Origin: RPQJ01 sp052035645 | GTDB lineage: Bacteria; Pseudomonadota; Gammaproteobacteria; Steroidobacterales; Steroidobacteraceae | DNA length: 64,000 nt | Direction of reading: 5' to 3' | Assembly (NCBI GenBank): GCA_052035645.1 | Contig: JBPOHK010000033.1 | Coordinates: 15,097 to 79,096 of the forward strand | Part shown: positions 26,850 to 35,646 of the stretch, piece by piece | Layout of the letters: each line of letters starts with the position of its first letter | Position numbering within the stretch: position 1 is the stretch's first letter | Notes under the pieces: generated by a model | Databases searched by the model: none | What the model saw: the letters and a program-made list of their open reading frames with translations, nothing else | What the model was told of the DNA's origin: nothing | Translations under genes and position numbers: made by a program

Positions 26850-26937
26850 GGACCTGGCTCCGGATGGAATTCCATACGTCGAAAACGGGGCGCAAATCCT
26901 AGCACAGCGGGGGGTGCCGGTTCTCCCCGGGAATGGT
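26850..26937 (-). promoter_or_regulatory. icd upstream region: extended -10 and palindrome
   Basis: On the minus strand TGCTAGGAT (26904-26896) reads as an extended -10 box, about 50 bases before the icd ATG. Between it and the start lies the perfect 12-base palindrome ATGGAATTCCAT (26864-26875), a possible operator within the transcribed leader. No good -35 is seen. Confidence 0.4.
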
Positions 26938-28185
26938 TCAGGGCAGCGGTGCGAATGCCGTGTGCACGGCCGGAGTCGTGCCGGTCGCGGTCCACGCGAA
27001 GAGCAGTCCGCGGCCGGTGGCGATCATCTGGGGGAAGCCGCTCGCCCGGGCCTGGCCGACCCGCGCGACGGTGACCGCGGCGCCGGCGGGCCCCTGTTCG
27101 GTGTACGGGCGCGCCCGGAGTTCCGCGTCGCGCCCGGCGTGGGCCATCCAGCTCACCACGGCGCGTCCTTTCGAAATGAACGCGACGTCCACGCGCCCCG
27201 CCACCTGGCCGCTGTCGACTTCGAGCGCCGGGCCGAAGGTGCGCGCCCCGTCGGAGGAGAACGCCAGGCGGACGCGCGGCACGTCGGCCGCGGTGAACCA
27301 GGCGACCGCCACGTGCTGGCCCTGCGCCGCGATGGCTGGGCCGTTGACCGGGCAGGCCGCGATCTTCCAGCCGTCGTCGTGCACCGGTGCGGACGCCAGC
27401 CGGTCGCCCGGCTCGATGCGCAGCGCCCGGATGTTGCGCACCTCCTCCTCGTCGCGGTCGCGGAACACGACGACCGTGGCGTCGCCGACCGCGACGGCGT
27501 CGGTCTGGCAGCAGTCGCAGACGCGCCCGTCGAGTTCGGCGTCCGGGGCGACGAGGCGGCCGGGCGCGGCGATCTCGGCGCTGCGCAGCGTCATTGCGCC
27601 GGAGCCGCCGCCGTGCCCGGAGTCGTGGTCCTGCTCGCCGGGCGTGCGCCGCCCGTCCAGCCACACGGCCCGCACGTGATCCTCGCCGGTGCGCAGCAGG
27701 CTGACGAAGCCGTGTTCGGTCGGCGTGCCGTCCGCGTGCGGCGTCAGCGCCGGCGACCAGCGGCGGCCGCCGTCGTCGCTCACCGAGATGCGCACGTCGT
27801 AGGAGTAGACGCTGCCGGGCTTCTGCTGCAGCCAGTGGGCCGCCCAGACGCGTGCGGTGACCGGCACGACCGAGGGGAAGTCGGCCCAGTTGACGAACCA
27901 GTCGCGGCCCCGCGCGACCTCGCGCGGCGCGCTCCAGGCCTGCGCGGCGCCGATGTCCTGGTCGCGCCACTCGGCGTGCTGCAGCGAGAACTCGTCGCCC
28001 GCGCCGGCCTGCAGCCAGCTCATCACGACGGGCAGGTCGCCGCCGCCGGCGAGATTCGGGAACCGGCTGCCCGGCGGCGCAGGCGAATCGACTTCCTCGA
28101 CGGCGCCCAGCCACGGGGCCGGCGGGGCGGGGTGGTGGCAGGCGCCGAGCAGCAGCGCCGCGCACAGCGGGAGGGTGCGTCGCAT
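26938..28185 (-). CDS. BNR-repeat (sialidase-fold) lipoprotein with a CDCC motif
   Basis: 415 aa, lipoprotein signal with lipobox LLLGA before Cys. The body is a sialidase-type beta-propeller: Asp-box repeats SVSDDGGRRWSP (~130) and FSSDGARTFGP (~308), plus weaker ones. Real sialidase arginine-triad residues are not convincingly placed, so enzyme activity is doubtful. A CDCCQTDA cluster near residue 220 offers three close cysteines, and HDSGHGGG and HHPAPPAP add histidines, which suggests a metal-binding rather than carbohydrate role. It is divergent from a copper/silver efflux operon. That link is inference from position. Confidence 0.7.
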   Translation of the reverse strand: MRRTLPLCAALLLGACHHPAPPAPWLGAVEEVDSPAPPGSRFPNLAGGGDLPVVMSWLQAGAGDEFSLQHAEWRDQDIGAAQAWSAPREVARGRDWFVNWADFPSVVPVTARVWAAHWLQQKPGSVYSYDVRISVSDDGGRRWSPALTPHADGTPTEHGFVSLLRTGEDHVRAVWLDGRRTPGEQDHDSGHGGGSGAMTLRSAEIAAPGRLVAPDAELDGRVCDCCQTDAVAVGDATVVVFRDRDEEEVRNIRALRIEPGDRLASAPVHDDGWKIAACPVNGPAIAAQGQHVAVAWFTAADVPRVRLAFSSDGARTFGPALEVDSGQVAGRVDVAFISKGRAVVSWMAHAGRDAELRARPYTEQGPAGAAVTVARVGQARASGFPQMIATGRGLLFAWTATGTTPAVHTAFAPLP

Positions 28186-28251
28186 GGCCCGGATTGTGCC
28201 GCGGAACGTTAAGTGTTTCCCGAAAATCGCCCCCGGCCCCGCCCGGGTGCC

Positions 28252-28280
28252 TTGTCCGCGCGGACGCTTCGGCGTAGCTT
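28252..28280 (+). promoter_or_regulatory. Candidate promoter of the copper/silver efflux operon
   Basis: TTGTCC (28252-28257), a 17-base spacer and TAGCTT (28275-28280) precede the small exported Cys/His protein by 20 bases. MerR-type copper promoters normally have 19-20-base spacers with a palindrome between; neither is seen, so a CueR-like control is not supported. Confidence 0.42.
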
Positions 28281-28300
28281 GCGGCGCCAGGAACGCCGAG

Positions 28301-28687
28301 ATGACGACTCGCCACGCATTGCACTGGATCCGCGCCCGTCAGCGCGACCTGACCCGGGTCGTGCTGGCGCTGTTCTGCCTGGCGTGGCTGCAGACGGCGG
28401 CGATGCCGTGCGCCATGGCGGACGACGTGCGCGTCGCGCCGGCGCACGACTGCGCGTATTGCCCGCCGCCGGCCCCCGACGCGAACGCCCACGATGCCTG
28501 TGCCTATCCGCACGGACCCCAGGTCGACGCGCGCGCGACGGCCCCGATGTTCGTCGCGCTGCCGGCCACCCCGGTCATCGCGACCGTGGCGATCGTCGCG
28601 GACGATCGCGCCGCGCCGCCCGTGGCCGTCGATCCGGGCGTGCCGCGCCCGCCGGTCGCCGTCACGTACTGTCGCTTCCTGTTCTAG
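28301..28687 (+). CDS. Small exported Cys/His-rich protein ahead of cusCBA
   Basis: 128 aa from ATG 28301 with an N-terminal signal sequence (LTRVVLALFCLAWLQTAA, ~18-35). After cleavage a cluster HDCAYCPPP and HDACAYPHGP places four cysteines/three histidines within ~30 residues (about 50-75), in the style of periplasmic copper-binding proteins. The rest is Pro/Ala/Val-rich with a C-terminal YCRFLF. I do not recognise a named family. It lies 66 bases ahead of the TolC-like gene and could deliver or buffer the metal for the efflux system. Function is inferred from residues and position only. Confidence 0.6.
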   Translation: MTTRHALHWIRARQRDLTRVVLALFCLAWLQTAAMPCAMADDVRVAPAHDCAYCPPPAPDANAHDACAYPHGPQVDARATAPMFVALPATPVIATVAIVADDRAAPPVAVDPGVPRPPVAVTYCRFLF

Positions 28688-28753
28688 CTCGCTCCCCAGC
28701 GTGTTCCCCGTCGCCTCGTCCGGCGACGCGTGCCCTGCTGCGGGAGATGAGCC

Positions 28754-30034
28754 ATGTCGAAGTGCCTGCCGGCGCCCGTCCGCCGGTTCCTCGAATCCAC
28801 GTTGATCGTGCTGGCGTGCGCCGGCCCGTTGCCCGCGGCGTCGGCCGCGGGCCTGACCCTGGCCGAGGCCGAGCGCCTGGCGGTCGAGCGCGACGCCCAG
28901 GTGCGCCAGCTCGGTGAGGAGGCGCGGGCGATGCGCGAGCGCGGCATCGCGATGTCGCAGCTGATGGACCCGAAGCTGCGCGTCGGCGCGGTCAACGTAC
29001 CGGTCGATTCCCTCAGCCTCGCCACCGAAGACATGACCATGCTGGAACTCGGCGTCAGCCAGGAGTTCCCGGCGGCCGGGGTGCGCCGGCTGACGCGGCA
29101 GAAGATGGACCAGTCGGCCGCCGCGGCCGAGGCCATGGCGGCGGACCGCAGGCGTGCCGTGCAGCGGGAAGTGCGCCGCCTCTGGACCGAGCTCGCCTAC
29201 GTCGCGGGGGCGCGCGAGTTGCTGCAGTCGCAGTCGGCCTGGGTGGAGCAGATGCGGGCCTCGGCGCGCGCCCGCTACGCCTCGGGCGAGGGCCGGCAAC
29301 TCGACCTGCTGCAGGCCGGGCTCGACGCCGCCATGCTGCGCGAGCAGCAGCTCGACCTCGACCGCGAGGAGGCGATGCGTCGCGCGCAGCTCGGGCGCTG
29401 GCTGGGCGAGGCCGCCGCCGCCGCGGGCCCGTTCTCGCTCCCGGCCCGCGCCGAGATGCCGGCGCTGGCCGTGCTCGAGGAACGGCTCATGCGCCACCCC
29501 GCGCAGGTCGACTACGAGCGGCGCATCGAAGCCGCGCACACCGACGTCGAACTGGCGGAGAAGAGCAAGCGGCCCGGCTGGATGCTCGACCTGAGCTACG
29601 GCCTGCGCAGCGGCGAAGACCCTGCGGGCATGCAGCGTGCCGACATGCTGAGCGCCATGGTCACGGTCGACTTGCCGCTCTTCCGCGGCAACCGCCAGGA
29701 CCGCGTGGTGGCGGCGGCGCTCGCGGAGCAGCGGGGCCTGCACGAGCTGCACGACGACCACCGGCGCGAGATGGCCGCGATGCTCGAGGAGGCCTGGTCG
29801 ACGGCCCGCCGGACCGGCGACCTCGAGGCGTTCTACGAGAGCGACCTGCTGCCGCTCGCCACGCAGTCGGTCGATGCGGCGCTGCTCGCGTGGCGCGGCA
29901 ATCGCGCCATGATCGACGACGTCGTCGCGGCGCGCCGCGGGGCCCGCGACACCCGCCAGAAGCACCAGCGCCTCGCGGCCGATCGCGCCCAGGCGCAGTA
30001 CGACATCGACTACCTTGCCGGAGACGCCCCATGA
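28754..30034 (+). CDS. cusC: Outer-membrane efflux protein (TolC/CusC type)
   Basis: 426 aa with an N-terminal signal ending near PAASA|AG. Two repeated outer-membrane efflux halves with long alpha-helical stretches are visible (LTLAEAERLAVERD at ~33; MLELGVSQEFPAAGVRR at ~96 marks the first barrel strand pair). It forms the outer-membrane tunnel of a tripartite heavy-metal pump with CusB and CusA. The ATG follows GGGAG. It overlaps cusB by ATGA. It is shorter than E. coli CusC (~460 aa) and lacks a clear lipobox. Confidence 0.86.
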   Translation: MSKCLPAPVRRFLESTLIVLACAGPLPAASAAGLTLAEAERLAVERDAQVRQLGEEARAMRERGIAMSQLMDPKLRVGAVNVPVDSLSLATEDMTMLELGVSQEFPAAGVRRLTRQKMDQSAAAAEAMAADRRRAVQREVRRLWTELAYVAGARELLQSQSAWVEQMRASARARYASGEGRQLDLLQAGLDAAMLREQQLDLDREEAMRRAQLGRWLGEAAAAAGPFSLPARAEMPALAVLEERLMRHPAQVDYERRIEAAHTDVELAEKSKRPGWMLDLSYGLRSGEDPAGMQRADMLSAMVTVDLPLFRGNRQDRVVAAALAEQRGLHELHDDHRREMAAMLEEAWSTARRTGDLEAFYESDLLPLATQSVDAALLAWRGNRAMIDDVVAARRGARDTRQKHQRLAADRAQAQYDIDYLAGDAP

Positions 30035-31323
30035 GGTTCGCACCGATCCTGCTCGCTGCGCTTGCCGCGCTCGTCGCGGGTTGCGCGCGGGATGTCCCGC
30101 CGGCGCCGGCCGCCGCGGCTGCCCACGCGCACGCGCACGTGAAGTACCACTGCCCGATGCACCCGCGCATCGAGCGCGATGCGCCCGGAGAGTGCCCGGT
30201 CTGCGGCATGACCCTGGTGGCGTCGGAATCCCCCGCCGCGACCGCATCGGCCTCCGCCGCTCCGGCCGCGGACCGCAAGCCGCTCTATTACCGCAATCCG
30301 ATGGATCCCGCCGTCCGCTCCGACAAGCCGATGAAGGACTCGATGGGCATGGACTACGTGCCCGTGTATGCCGAGGACACCGGGGCGGAGGTGAAGATCT
30401 CGCCGGCGGTCGTGAACAACCTCGGCGTGCGCACGGAGGCGGCGGTCACGACTCCGCTCGGGCAGCGCATCGACGCCGTCGGTTACGTCGGCTTCGACGA
30501 GCGGCGCGTCCGGCAGGTGCGTCCGCGGGCCGGGGGCTGGGTGCAGGGTCTCGCGGTCCGTGCGATGGGCGAGACGGTGAGGAAGGGCCAGCTGCTCTTC
30601 ACGCTGTACTCGCCGATGCTCGAGACCGCGCAGCAGGAGTACCGCGACGCCCGGAAGATCGGCAATCGCGAACTCATCGAGGCCTCGCGCGACCGGCTCG
30701 CGGCGCTCGGCATCCCGCCCGGCGGCGGGCAGGGACGCGTGCCGTTCTACGCGCCGGTCTCGGGCGTCGTCACGACGCTCGAGGTCCAGGAAGGCGCGAT
30801 GGTGACGCCGGAGATGCCGGTGATGGCCATCACCGAGCTCGGCAGCCTGTGGGTCATCGCCGAGGTCCCCGAGTCGCAGTCGGGCGTGCTGCGCACGGGC
30901 ATGCCGGTCGAGATCCGCTTCCCGTCGCTGCCGGGCGAGACCGTGTCGGGCAAGGTCGACTACGTCTACCCCGAGCTCAGCATGGAGACCCGGACCGTGC
31001 GGGCGCGCGTCACGCTCGATGCGCCGCCGGCGACGATCCGGCCCAACATGCTCGCCTCGGTGAGCCTCGGCGGCGCGGCCGGCGCGGCGGTCGTGAACAT
31101 TCCGCGCGGCGCGCTGATCCGCAGCGGCAGGGAGGAGCGCGTGGTGGTCGCGCTCGGCGACGGGCGCTTCGTCGCGCGCAAGGTCCGGGCCGGCGCCGAG
31201 GGCGGCGAACGCGTGGCGATCCTCGAGGGACTCGCCGCGGGCGAGCACGTCGTCGTCTCCGGCCAGTTCCTGCTCGATTCGGAAGCCAACCTGCGCAGCG
31301 GCCTCGACCGCCTGCAGGACTGA
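30031..31323 (+). CDS. cusB: Heavy-metal efflux RND adaptor (CusB type) with metal-binding domains
   Basis: 430-residue periplasmic adaptor, lipoprotein (ALVAG before Cys18). A heavy-metal-binding domain occupies ~38-62: YHCPMHP then ECPVCGM (Cys41, Met43, Cys55, Cys58, Met60), preceded by a His-rich AHAHAHVKYH. A second related segment, YYRNPMDP then SMGMDYVPVY (~82-113), supplies methionines but no cysteine. The membrane-fusion core follows (VVNNLGVRTEAAV; FYAPVSGVVTTLEVQEGAMV for the lipoyl part). It links CusA to CusC and hands over Cu(I)/Ag(I) in known systems. Start chosen at the ATGA overlap with cusC. Confidence 0.9.
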   Translation: MRFAPILLAALAALVAGCARDVPPAPAAAAAHAHAHVKYHCPMHPRIERDAPGECPVCGMTLVASESPAATASASAAPAADRKPLYYRNPMDPAVRSDKPMKDSMGMDYVPVYAEDTGAEVKISPAVVNNLGVRTEAAVTTPLGQRIDAVGYVGFDERRVRQVRPRAGGWVQGLAVRAMGETVRKGQLLFTLYSPMLETAQQEYRDARKIGNRELIEASRDRLAALGIPPGGGQGRVPFYAPVSGVVTTLEVQEGAMVTPEMPVMAITELGSLWVIAEVPESQSGVLRTGMPVEIRFPSLPGETVSGKVDYVYPELSMETRTVRARVTLDAPPATIRPNMLASVSLGGAAGAAVVNIPRGALIRSGREERVVVALGDGRFVARKVRAGAEGGERVAILEGLAAGEHVVVSGQFLLDSEANLRSGLDRLQD

Positions 31324-31335
31324 GCGAGGCCCGCC

Positions 31336-34300
31336 ATGATCGACTGGATCATCCGTGCGTCGCTCAACAACCGCGGCCTCGTGCTGCTGCTGGCGGCCAT
31401 GCTCACGGCGCTCGGCGCCTATTCCTTCCTGCGCACGCCCGTGGACGCACTGCCGGACCTCTCCGACGTGCAGGTCATCGTGCGCACGCCGTTCCCGGGC
31501 CAGGCGCCGCGCGTGGTCGAGGACCAGGTGACCTACCCGCTCACGACCGCATTGCTGTCGGTGCCGGGCGCGACCACCGTGCGCGGCTACTCGTTCTACG
31601 GCGACTCGTTCGTCAACGTGCTGTTCGCCGACGGCACGGATCCCTACTGGGCCCGCTCGCGCGTACTCGAGTACCTGAGCCAGGCGGCGGCGCGCCTGCC
31701 CGAAGGCGTGCGTCCGGCGCTCGGGCCCGACGCGACGGGCGTCGGCTGGATCTACCAGTACGCGCTCGTCGATCGCAGCGGCCGGCACGACCTGGCGCAG
31801 CTGCGCTCGCTCCAGGACTGGTTCCTGAAGTTCGAGCTGCAGGCGCTCGACGGCGTCGCGGAGGTCGCGACCATCGGCGGCATGGTCAAGCAGTACCAGG
31901 TGGTGGTCGACCCGGTGCGCCTGCGCGGCTACGGCATCCCGCTGATGATGGTCGAGCAGGCGATCCGCGGCGGCAACCAGGAAGTCGGCGGCTCGGTCGT
32001 CGAGATGGCCGAGGCGGAGTACATGGTTCGCGCCACCGGCTACGTGAAGAGCGTGGCGGACCTCGAGCGCATCCCGGTGATGGCGACCCGGGGCGGCACG
32101 CCGGTGCTGCTGCGCGACGTGGCCGAGGTGCGCATCGGCCCCGAGATGCGTCGCGGCATCGGCGAGCTGGACGGCGAGGGCGAGGCCGTGGGCGGCGTGG
32201 TCGTGATGCGCAACGGCGACAACGCGCGCGACACCATCGTCCGGGTCAAGGCCAAGCTCGAGGAGCTGCGCTCGGGCCTGCCGGAAGGCGTCGAGGTCGT
32301 CGAGGCCTACGACCGCTCGGCGCTGATCCAGCGCTCGGTCGACAACCTCAAGCGCAAGCTGCTGGACGAGTTCATCGTCGTCGCCATCGTGTGCTTCGTG
32401 TTCCTGTTCCACGCGCGCTCGGGCCTGATCGTGGTGATCGTCACGCCCATCGCCGTGCTCTCGGCGTTCACGGTGATGCACCTGCAGGGCATCAATGCCA
32501 ACATCATGTCGCTCGGCGGCATCGCCATCGCCATCGGCACGCTCGTGGACGCCGCGATCGTGATGATCGAGAACGTGCACAAGAAGCTCGAGCACGTCAC
32601 CGGCGATGCCGGGCGCATGGAGGCGATCTTCGAGGGCTGCCGGGAAGTCGGCCCGTCGCTGTTCTTCTCGCTGATGATCGTGGCGCTGTCGTTCCTGCCG
32701 GTCTTCACGCTCGAGGCGCAGGAGGGGCGCATGTTCGCGCCGCTCGCCTACACCAAGACCTACGCGATGATCTGGGCCTCGGCGCTCTCGATCACGCTGG
32801 TGCCGGTGCTGATCTGGTTCCTGGTGCGCGGCGAGATCAGGCCCGAGGCGGCCAATCCGGTGAACCGCGCGACGATGGCCGCCTACCGGCCGTTCCTGGA
32901 GCTGGCGCTGCGCCGGCCGTGGGCGGTGACCGTCGCGGCGACCGTGCTGGTCTGCGCGACCCTGTGGCCGGCCTCCCGCCTCGGCACGGAATTCATGCCG
33001 GAGCTCGACGAGGGCGACTTCCTCTACATGCCGACGACGTTGCCGGGACTCTCCACGGATGCGGCGCGCGCGCTGCTGCAGCAGACGGACAAGCTGATCA
33101 GGACCGTGCCCGAGGTCGAGCGCGTGTTCGGCAAGGCGGGCCGCGCCGAGAGCGCCACCGACCCCGCGCCGATCGAGATGTTCGAGACGGTGATCAAGCT
33201 CAAGCCGCGCGAGCAGTGGCGGCCCGGCATGACGCCCGGGAAGCTGAAGGCCGAGCTCGACGCGCGGGTGAAGTTCCCGGGCGTGTCGAACGCGTGGGTC
33301 TATCCGATCAAGACCCGCATCGACATGCTCGCGACCGGCATCCGCACGCCGGTCGGCATCAAGATCATGGGTCCCGACCTCGGCGTGATCGAGGAACTCG
33401 GCCGGCGCATCGAGCAGATCGTGCGCGCGGTGCCGGGCGCCACGTCGGTGTACGCGGAGCGCACGGCGACCGGCCGCTACGTCGACGTGGACATCGACCG
33501 CGTGGCCGCGGCGCGGTACGGGCTCAACATCAAGGACGTGCAGGACATCGTCGCCAGCGCGGTCGGCGGCATGAACGTGAGCACCACCGTCGAGGGCCTC
33601 GAGCGCTACCCGATCAACCTGCGCTACCCGCAGGACTACCGCGACTCGCTGCCGGCGCTGCGCGAACTGCCCCTCGTGACGCCGACCGGCGCCAGCGTGA
33701 CCCTGCAGGACGTGGCGCGCGTCGAGGTCGCGGACGGTCCCGGCATGATCCGCAGCGAGAACGCCCGGCCGTCCGGCTGGGTCTTCGTCGACCTGCAGGG
33801 GCGGGACCTCGGCGGCTTCGTCGGCGACGCGAAGGCCCGGATCGCCCGCGAACTGCGGCTGCCGGCGGGCTACAGCCTCGGCTGGTCCGGGCAGTACGAG
33901 TACCTCGAGCGGGCGCTGGCCCGGCTGAAGGTCGTGCTGCCGCTCACGCTGTCGATCATCGTGCTGCTGCTGTACCTGAACTTCCGCAACGCGCGCGACG
34001 TCCTGCTCATCCTCGGGGCGCTGCCCTTCGCGCTGGTGGGCGGGGTGTGGCTGCTGTACCTGCTCGACTACGACCTGTCGATCGCGGCGGCGGTCGGCTT
34101 CATCGCGCTCGCGGGCGTCGCGGCCGAGACCGGGGTGGTCATGGTCATGTACCTCGAGCAGGCCTGGCGCGAGCGTCGCCGCCTCGCCCGCAGCGCAGGC
34201 CGCGAGCCCACGCGGGCGGACCTGCGCGCGGCAATCGTCGAGGGCGCCCTGCTCAGGCTGCGGCCCAAGCTGATGACCGTGGTCACCATCATCGTCGGCC

Positions 34301-34464
34301 TGCTGCCGATCATGTGGGGCTCGGGCACGGGCTCCGAGGTCATGCGCAGGATCGCCGCGCCGATGGTGGGGGGCATGGTCTCGGCCACCGTCCTTACCCT
34401 GGTGATCCTCCCGTCGCTCTACCTGATCGTGAACGGGTGGCGGCTGCCGGCGGCCGAGCGCTGA
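31336..34464 (+). CDS. cusA: Heavy-metal efflux RND pump (CusA/CzcA family)
   Basis: 1042-residue inner-membrane proton antiporter of the HME-RND family, normal length. N-terminal MIDWIIRASLNNRGLVLLL starts the first helix. Family markers are YPLTTALLSVPGATTVRGYSF, VDAAIVMIENVHKKLE in helix 4 (~410-425), with the proton-relay acidic residues, and LGTEFMPELDEGDFLYMP (~553-570) at the head of the second porter half. VAAETGVVMVMYLEQAW (~930) is also typical. Context with an MHP/CPVCGM-bearing CusB and a Cys/His exported protein favours Cu(I)/Ag(I) over Zn/Co/Cd. Confidence 0.93.
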   Translation: MIDWIIRASLNNRGLVLLLAAMLTALGAYSFLRTPVDALPDLSDVQVIVRTPFPGQAPRVVEDQVTYPLTTALLSVPGATTVRGYSFYGDSFVNVLFADGTDPYWARSRVLEYLSQAAARLPEGVRPALGPDATGVGWIYQYALVDRSGRHDLAQLRSLQDWFLKFELQALDGVAEVATIGGMVKQYQVVVDPVRLRGYGIPLMMVEQAIRGGNQEVGGSVVEMAEAEYMVRATGYVKSVADLERIPVMATRGGTPVLLRDVAEVRIGPEMRRGIGELDGEGEAVGGVVVMRNGDNARDTIVRVKAKLEELRSGLPEGVEVVEAYDRSALIQRSVDNLKRKLLDEFIVVAIVCFVFLFHARSGLIVVIVTPIAVLSAFTVMHLQGINANIMSLGGIAIAIGTLVDAAIVMIENVHKKLEHVTGDAGRMEAIFEGCREVGPSLFFSLMIVALSFLPVFTLEAQEGRMFAPLAYTKTYAMIWASALSITLVPVLIWFLVRGEIRPEAANPVNRATMAAYRPFLELALRRPWAVTVAATVLVCATLWPASRLGTEFMPELDEGDFLYMPTTLPGLSTDAARALLQQTDKLIRTVPEVERVFGKAGRAESATDPAPIEMFETVIKLKPREQWRPGMTPGKLKAELDARVKFPGVSNAWVYPIKTRIDMLATGIRTPVGIKIMGPDLGVIEELGRRIEQIVRAVPGATSVYAERTATGRYVDVDIDRVAAARYGLNIKDVQDIVASAVGGMNVSTTVEGLERYPINLRYPQDYRDSLPALRELPLVTPTGASVTLQDVARVEVADGPGMIRSENARPSGWVFVDLQGRDLGGFVGDAKARIARELRLPAGYSLGWSGQYEYLERALARLKVVLPLTLSIIVLLLYLNFRNARDVLLILGALPFALVGGVWLLYLLDYDLSIAAAVGFIALAGVAAETGVVMVMYLEQAWRERRRLARSAGREPTRADLRAAIVEGALLRLRPKLMTVVTIIVGLLPIMWGSGTGSEVMRRIAAPMVGGMVSATVLTLVILPSLYLIVNGWRLPAAER

Positions 34465-34478
34465 GCCGGCGCGCGGAA

Positions 34479-34503
34479 CTGGCCCCGGGCGGCCCGGGGC
34501 CGG
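34479..34503 (+). terminator. Stable hairpin after cusA, weak terminator
   Basis: An 11-base-pair stem (34479-34489 with 34493-34503, core GGCCCCGGG, loop CGG) lies 15 bases after the cusA stop, but it is followed by TACCATTTCGG rather than a run of T. It may stall or stabilise the transcript; classic termination is uncertain. Confidence 0.4.
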
Positions 34504-34545
34504 TACCATTTCGGCTCAGGCGTGGCCCGCCGAGGCGAAATCCCC

Positions 34546-35646
34546 ATGACCCGTACCCTGCAGTCCGAGCCGCGACGCGACGGCTATCGCATGCCCGGCG
34601 AGTTCGAGCCGCACGACGGCTGCTGGATGCTCTGGCCCGAGCGGCCGGACAACTGGCGCCTCGGCGCCAAGCCCGCCCAGCAGGCCTTCGTCGCGGTCGC
34701 GACGGCCATCGCCGGCAGCGAGCGCGTCTCGGTCGGCGTGTCGGCGGCGCAGTACGCGAACGCGCGCCGGCGGCTGCCGGCGGCCGTGCGGGTGGTCGAG
34801 ATCTCGAGCAACGACGCCTGGATGCGCGACGTCGGCCCGACCTTCGTGGTCGACGGCCGGCGCAGGCTGCGCGGCGTCGACTGGGGCTTCAACGCCTGGG
34901 GCGGCCTCGACGGCGGGCTCTACTTCCCCTGGGACCGGGACGAGGCGGTCGCGCAGAAGGTGCTGGAGGTCGAAGGCTGCGACCGCTATCGCGCACCGCT
35001 GGTCCTTGAGGGCGGATCGATCCACGTCGACGGTCAGGGCACGGTGATCACCACCGAGGAGTGCCTGCTCAACCCGAACCGCAATCCGGGGCTCTCGCGC
35101 GCGCAGATCGAGGACTGCCTGCGACGCTATCTCGGCGTCGAGTGCGTGATCTGGCTCGGCAAGGGCGTGCACGGCGACGAGACCGACGGCCACGTCGACA
35201 ACCTCTGCGCGTACGTGAAGCCGGGCGAGGTCGTCCTGACGTGGACCGACGACCGGCGCGATCCCCAGTACGCGATCTCGCGCGACGCCTATGACCGGCT
35301 GCGGCAGGCGCGTGACGCGCGCGGCCGCCGCCTGCAGGTGCACAAGCTCGTCCAGCCGCGGCCGCCGGCGATGACGAAGGCCGAAGCCGGCGGCGTCGAC
35401 GTGGCGGAGGGGACGCAGCCCCGCGAGGCCGGGATGCGGCTCGCCGCTTCGTACGTGAACTTCTACATCGGCAACCGCCGCATCGTGGCGCCGCTGCTCG
35501 ATCCGAAGCGCGACGGCGCGGCGCTGCGCAAGCTGCGGGCGCTGTTCCCGGGCCGCGAGGTGGTCGGCGTGCCGGGCCGCGAGATCCTGCTCGGCGGCGG
35601 CAACATCCACTGCATCACGCAGCAGGTACCGCGCCGTGCTGCATGA
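34546..35646 (+). CDS. aguA: Agmatine deiminase
   Basis: 366 aa from ATG 34546. Guanidino-group enzyme converting agmatine to N-carbamoylputrescine and ammonia, a step of arginine-derived putrescine synthesis or agmatine use. Family signature: RMPGEFEPHDGCWMLWPERP at the N-terminus, NDAWMRDVGPTFV (~85), GKGVHGDETDGHVDN with catalytic His/Asp (~203-217), and nucleophile Cys356 in GGGNIHCITQQVP. The N-carbamoylputrescine amidase (AguB) that would yield putrescine is not in the window. Its end overlaps the pap start by 11 bases. Confidence 0.94.
   Translation: MTRTLQSEPRRDGYRMPGEFEPHDGCWMLWPERPDNWRLGAKPAQQAFVAVATAIAGSERVSVGVSAAQYANARRRLPAAVRVVEISSNDAWMRDVGPTFVVDGRRRLRGVDWGFNAWGGLDGGLYFPWDRDEAVAQKVLEVEGCDRYRAPLVLEGGSIHVDGQGTVITTEECLLNPNRNPGLSRAQIEDCLRRYLGVECVIWLGKGVHGDETDGHVDNLCAYVKPGEVVLTWTDDRRDPQYAISRDAYDRLRQARDARGRRLQVHKLVQPRPPAMTKAEAGGVDVAEGTQPREAGMRLAASYVNFYIGNRRIVAPLLDPKRDGAALRKLRALFPGREVVGVPGREILLGGGNIHCITQQVPRRAA

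Noticed and set aside
26938..28185. Functional sialidase
   Set aside because: Asp-box repeats are present but no arginine triad or catalytic Tyr/Glu pair could be placed.
28252..28280. CueR/MerR-type copper promoter
   Set aside because: Spacer is 17 bases, not 19-20, and no palindrome lies between the boxes.
30010..34509. 1499-codon open frame antisense to cusBA
   Set aside because: Arg/His/Asp-rich shadow of high-GC coding DNA with no recognisable domain; the sense frame encodes clear CusB and CusA.
30015..35009. 1664-codon plus-strand open frame through cusB, cusA and aguA
   Set aside because: Out of frame with three recognisable families and lacks any domain; a GC-driven artefact.
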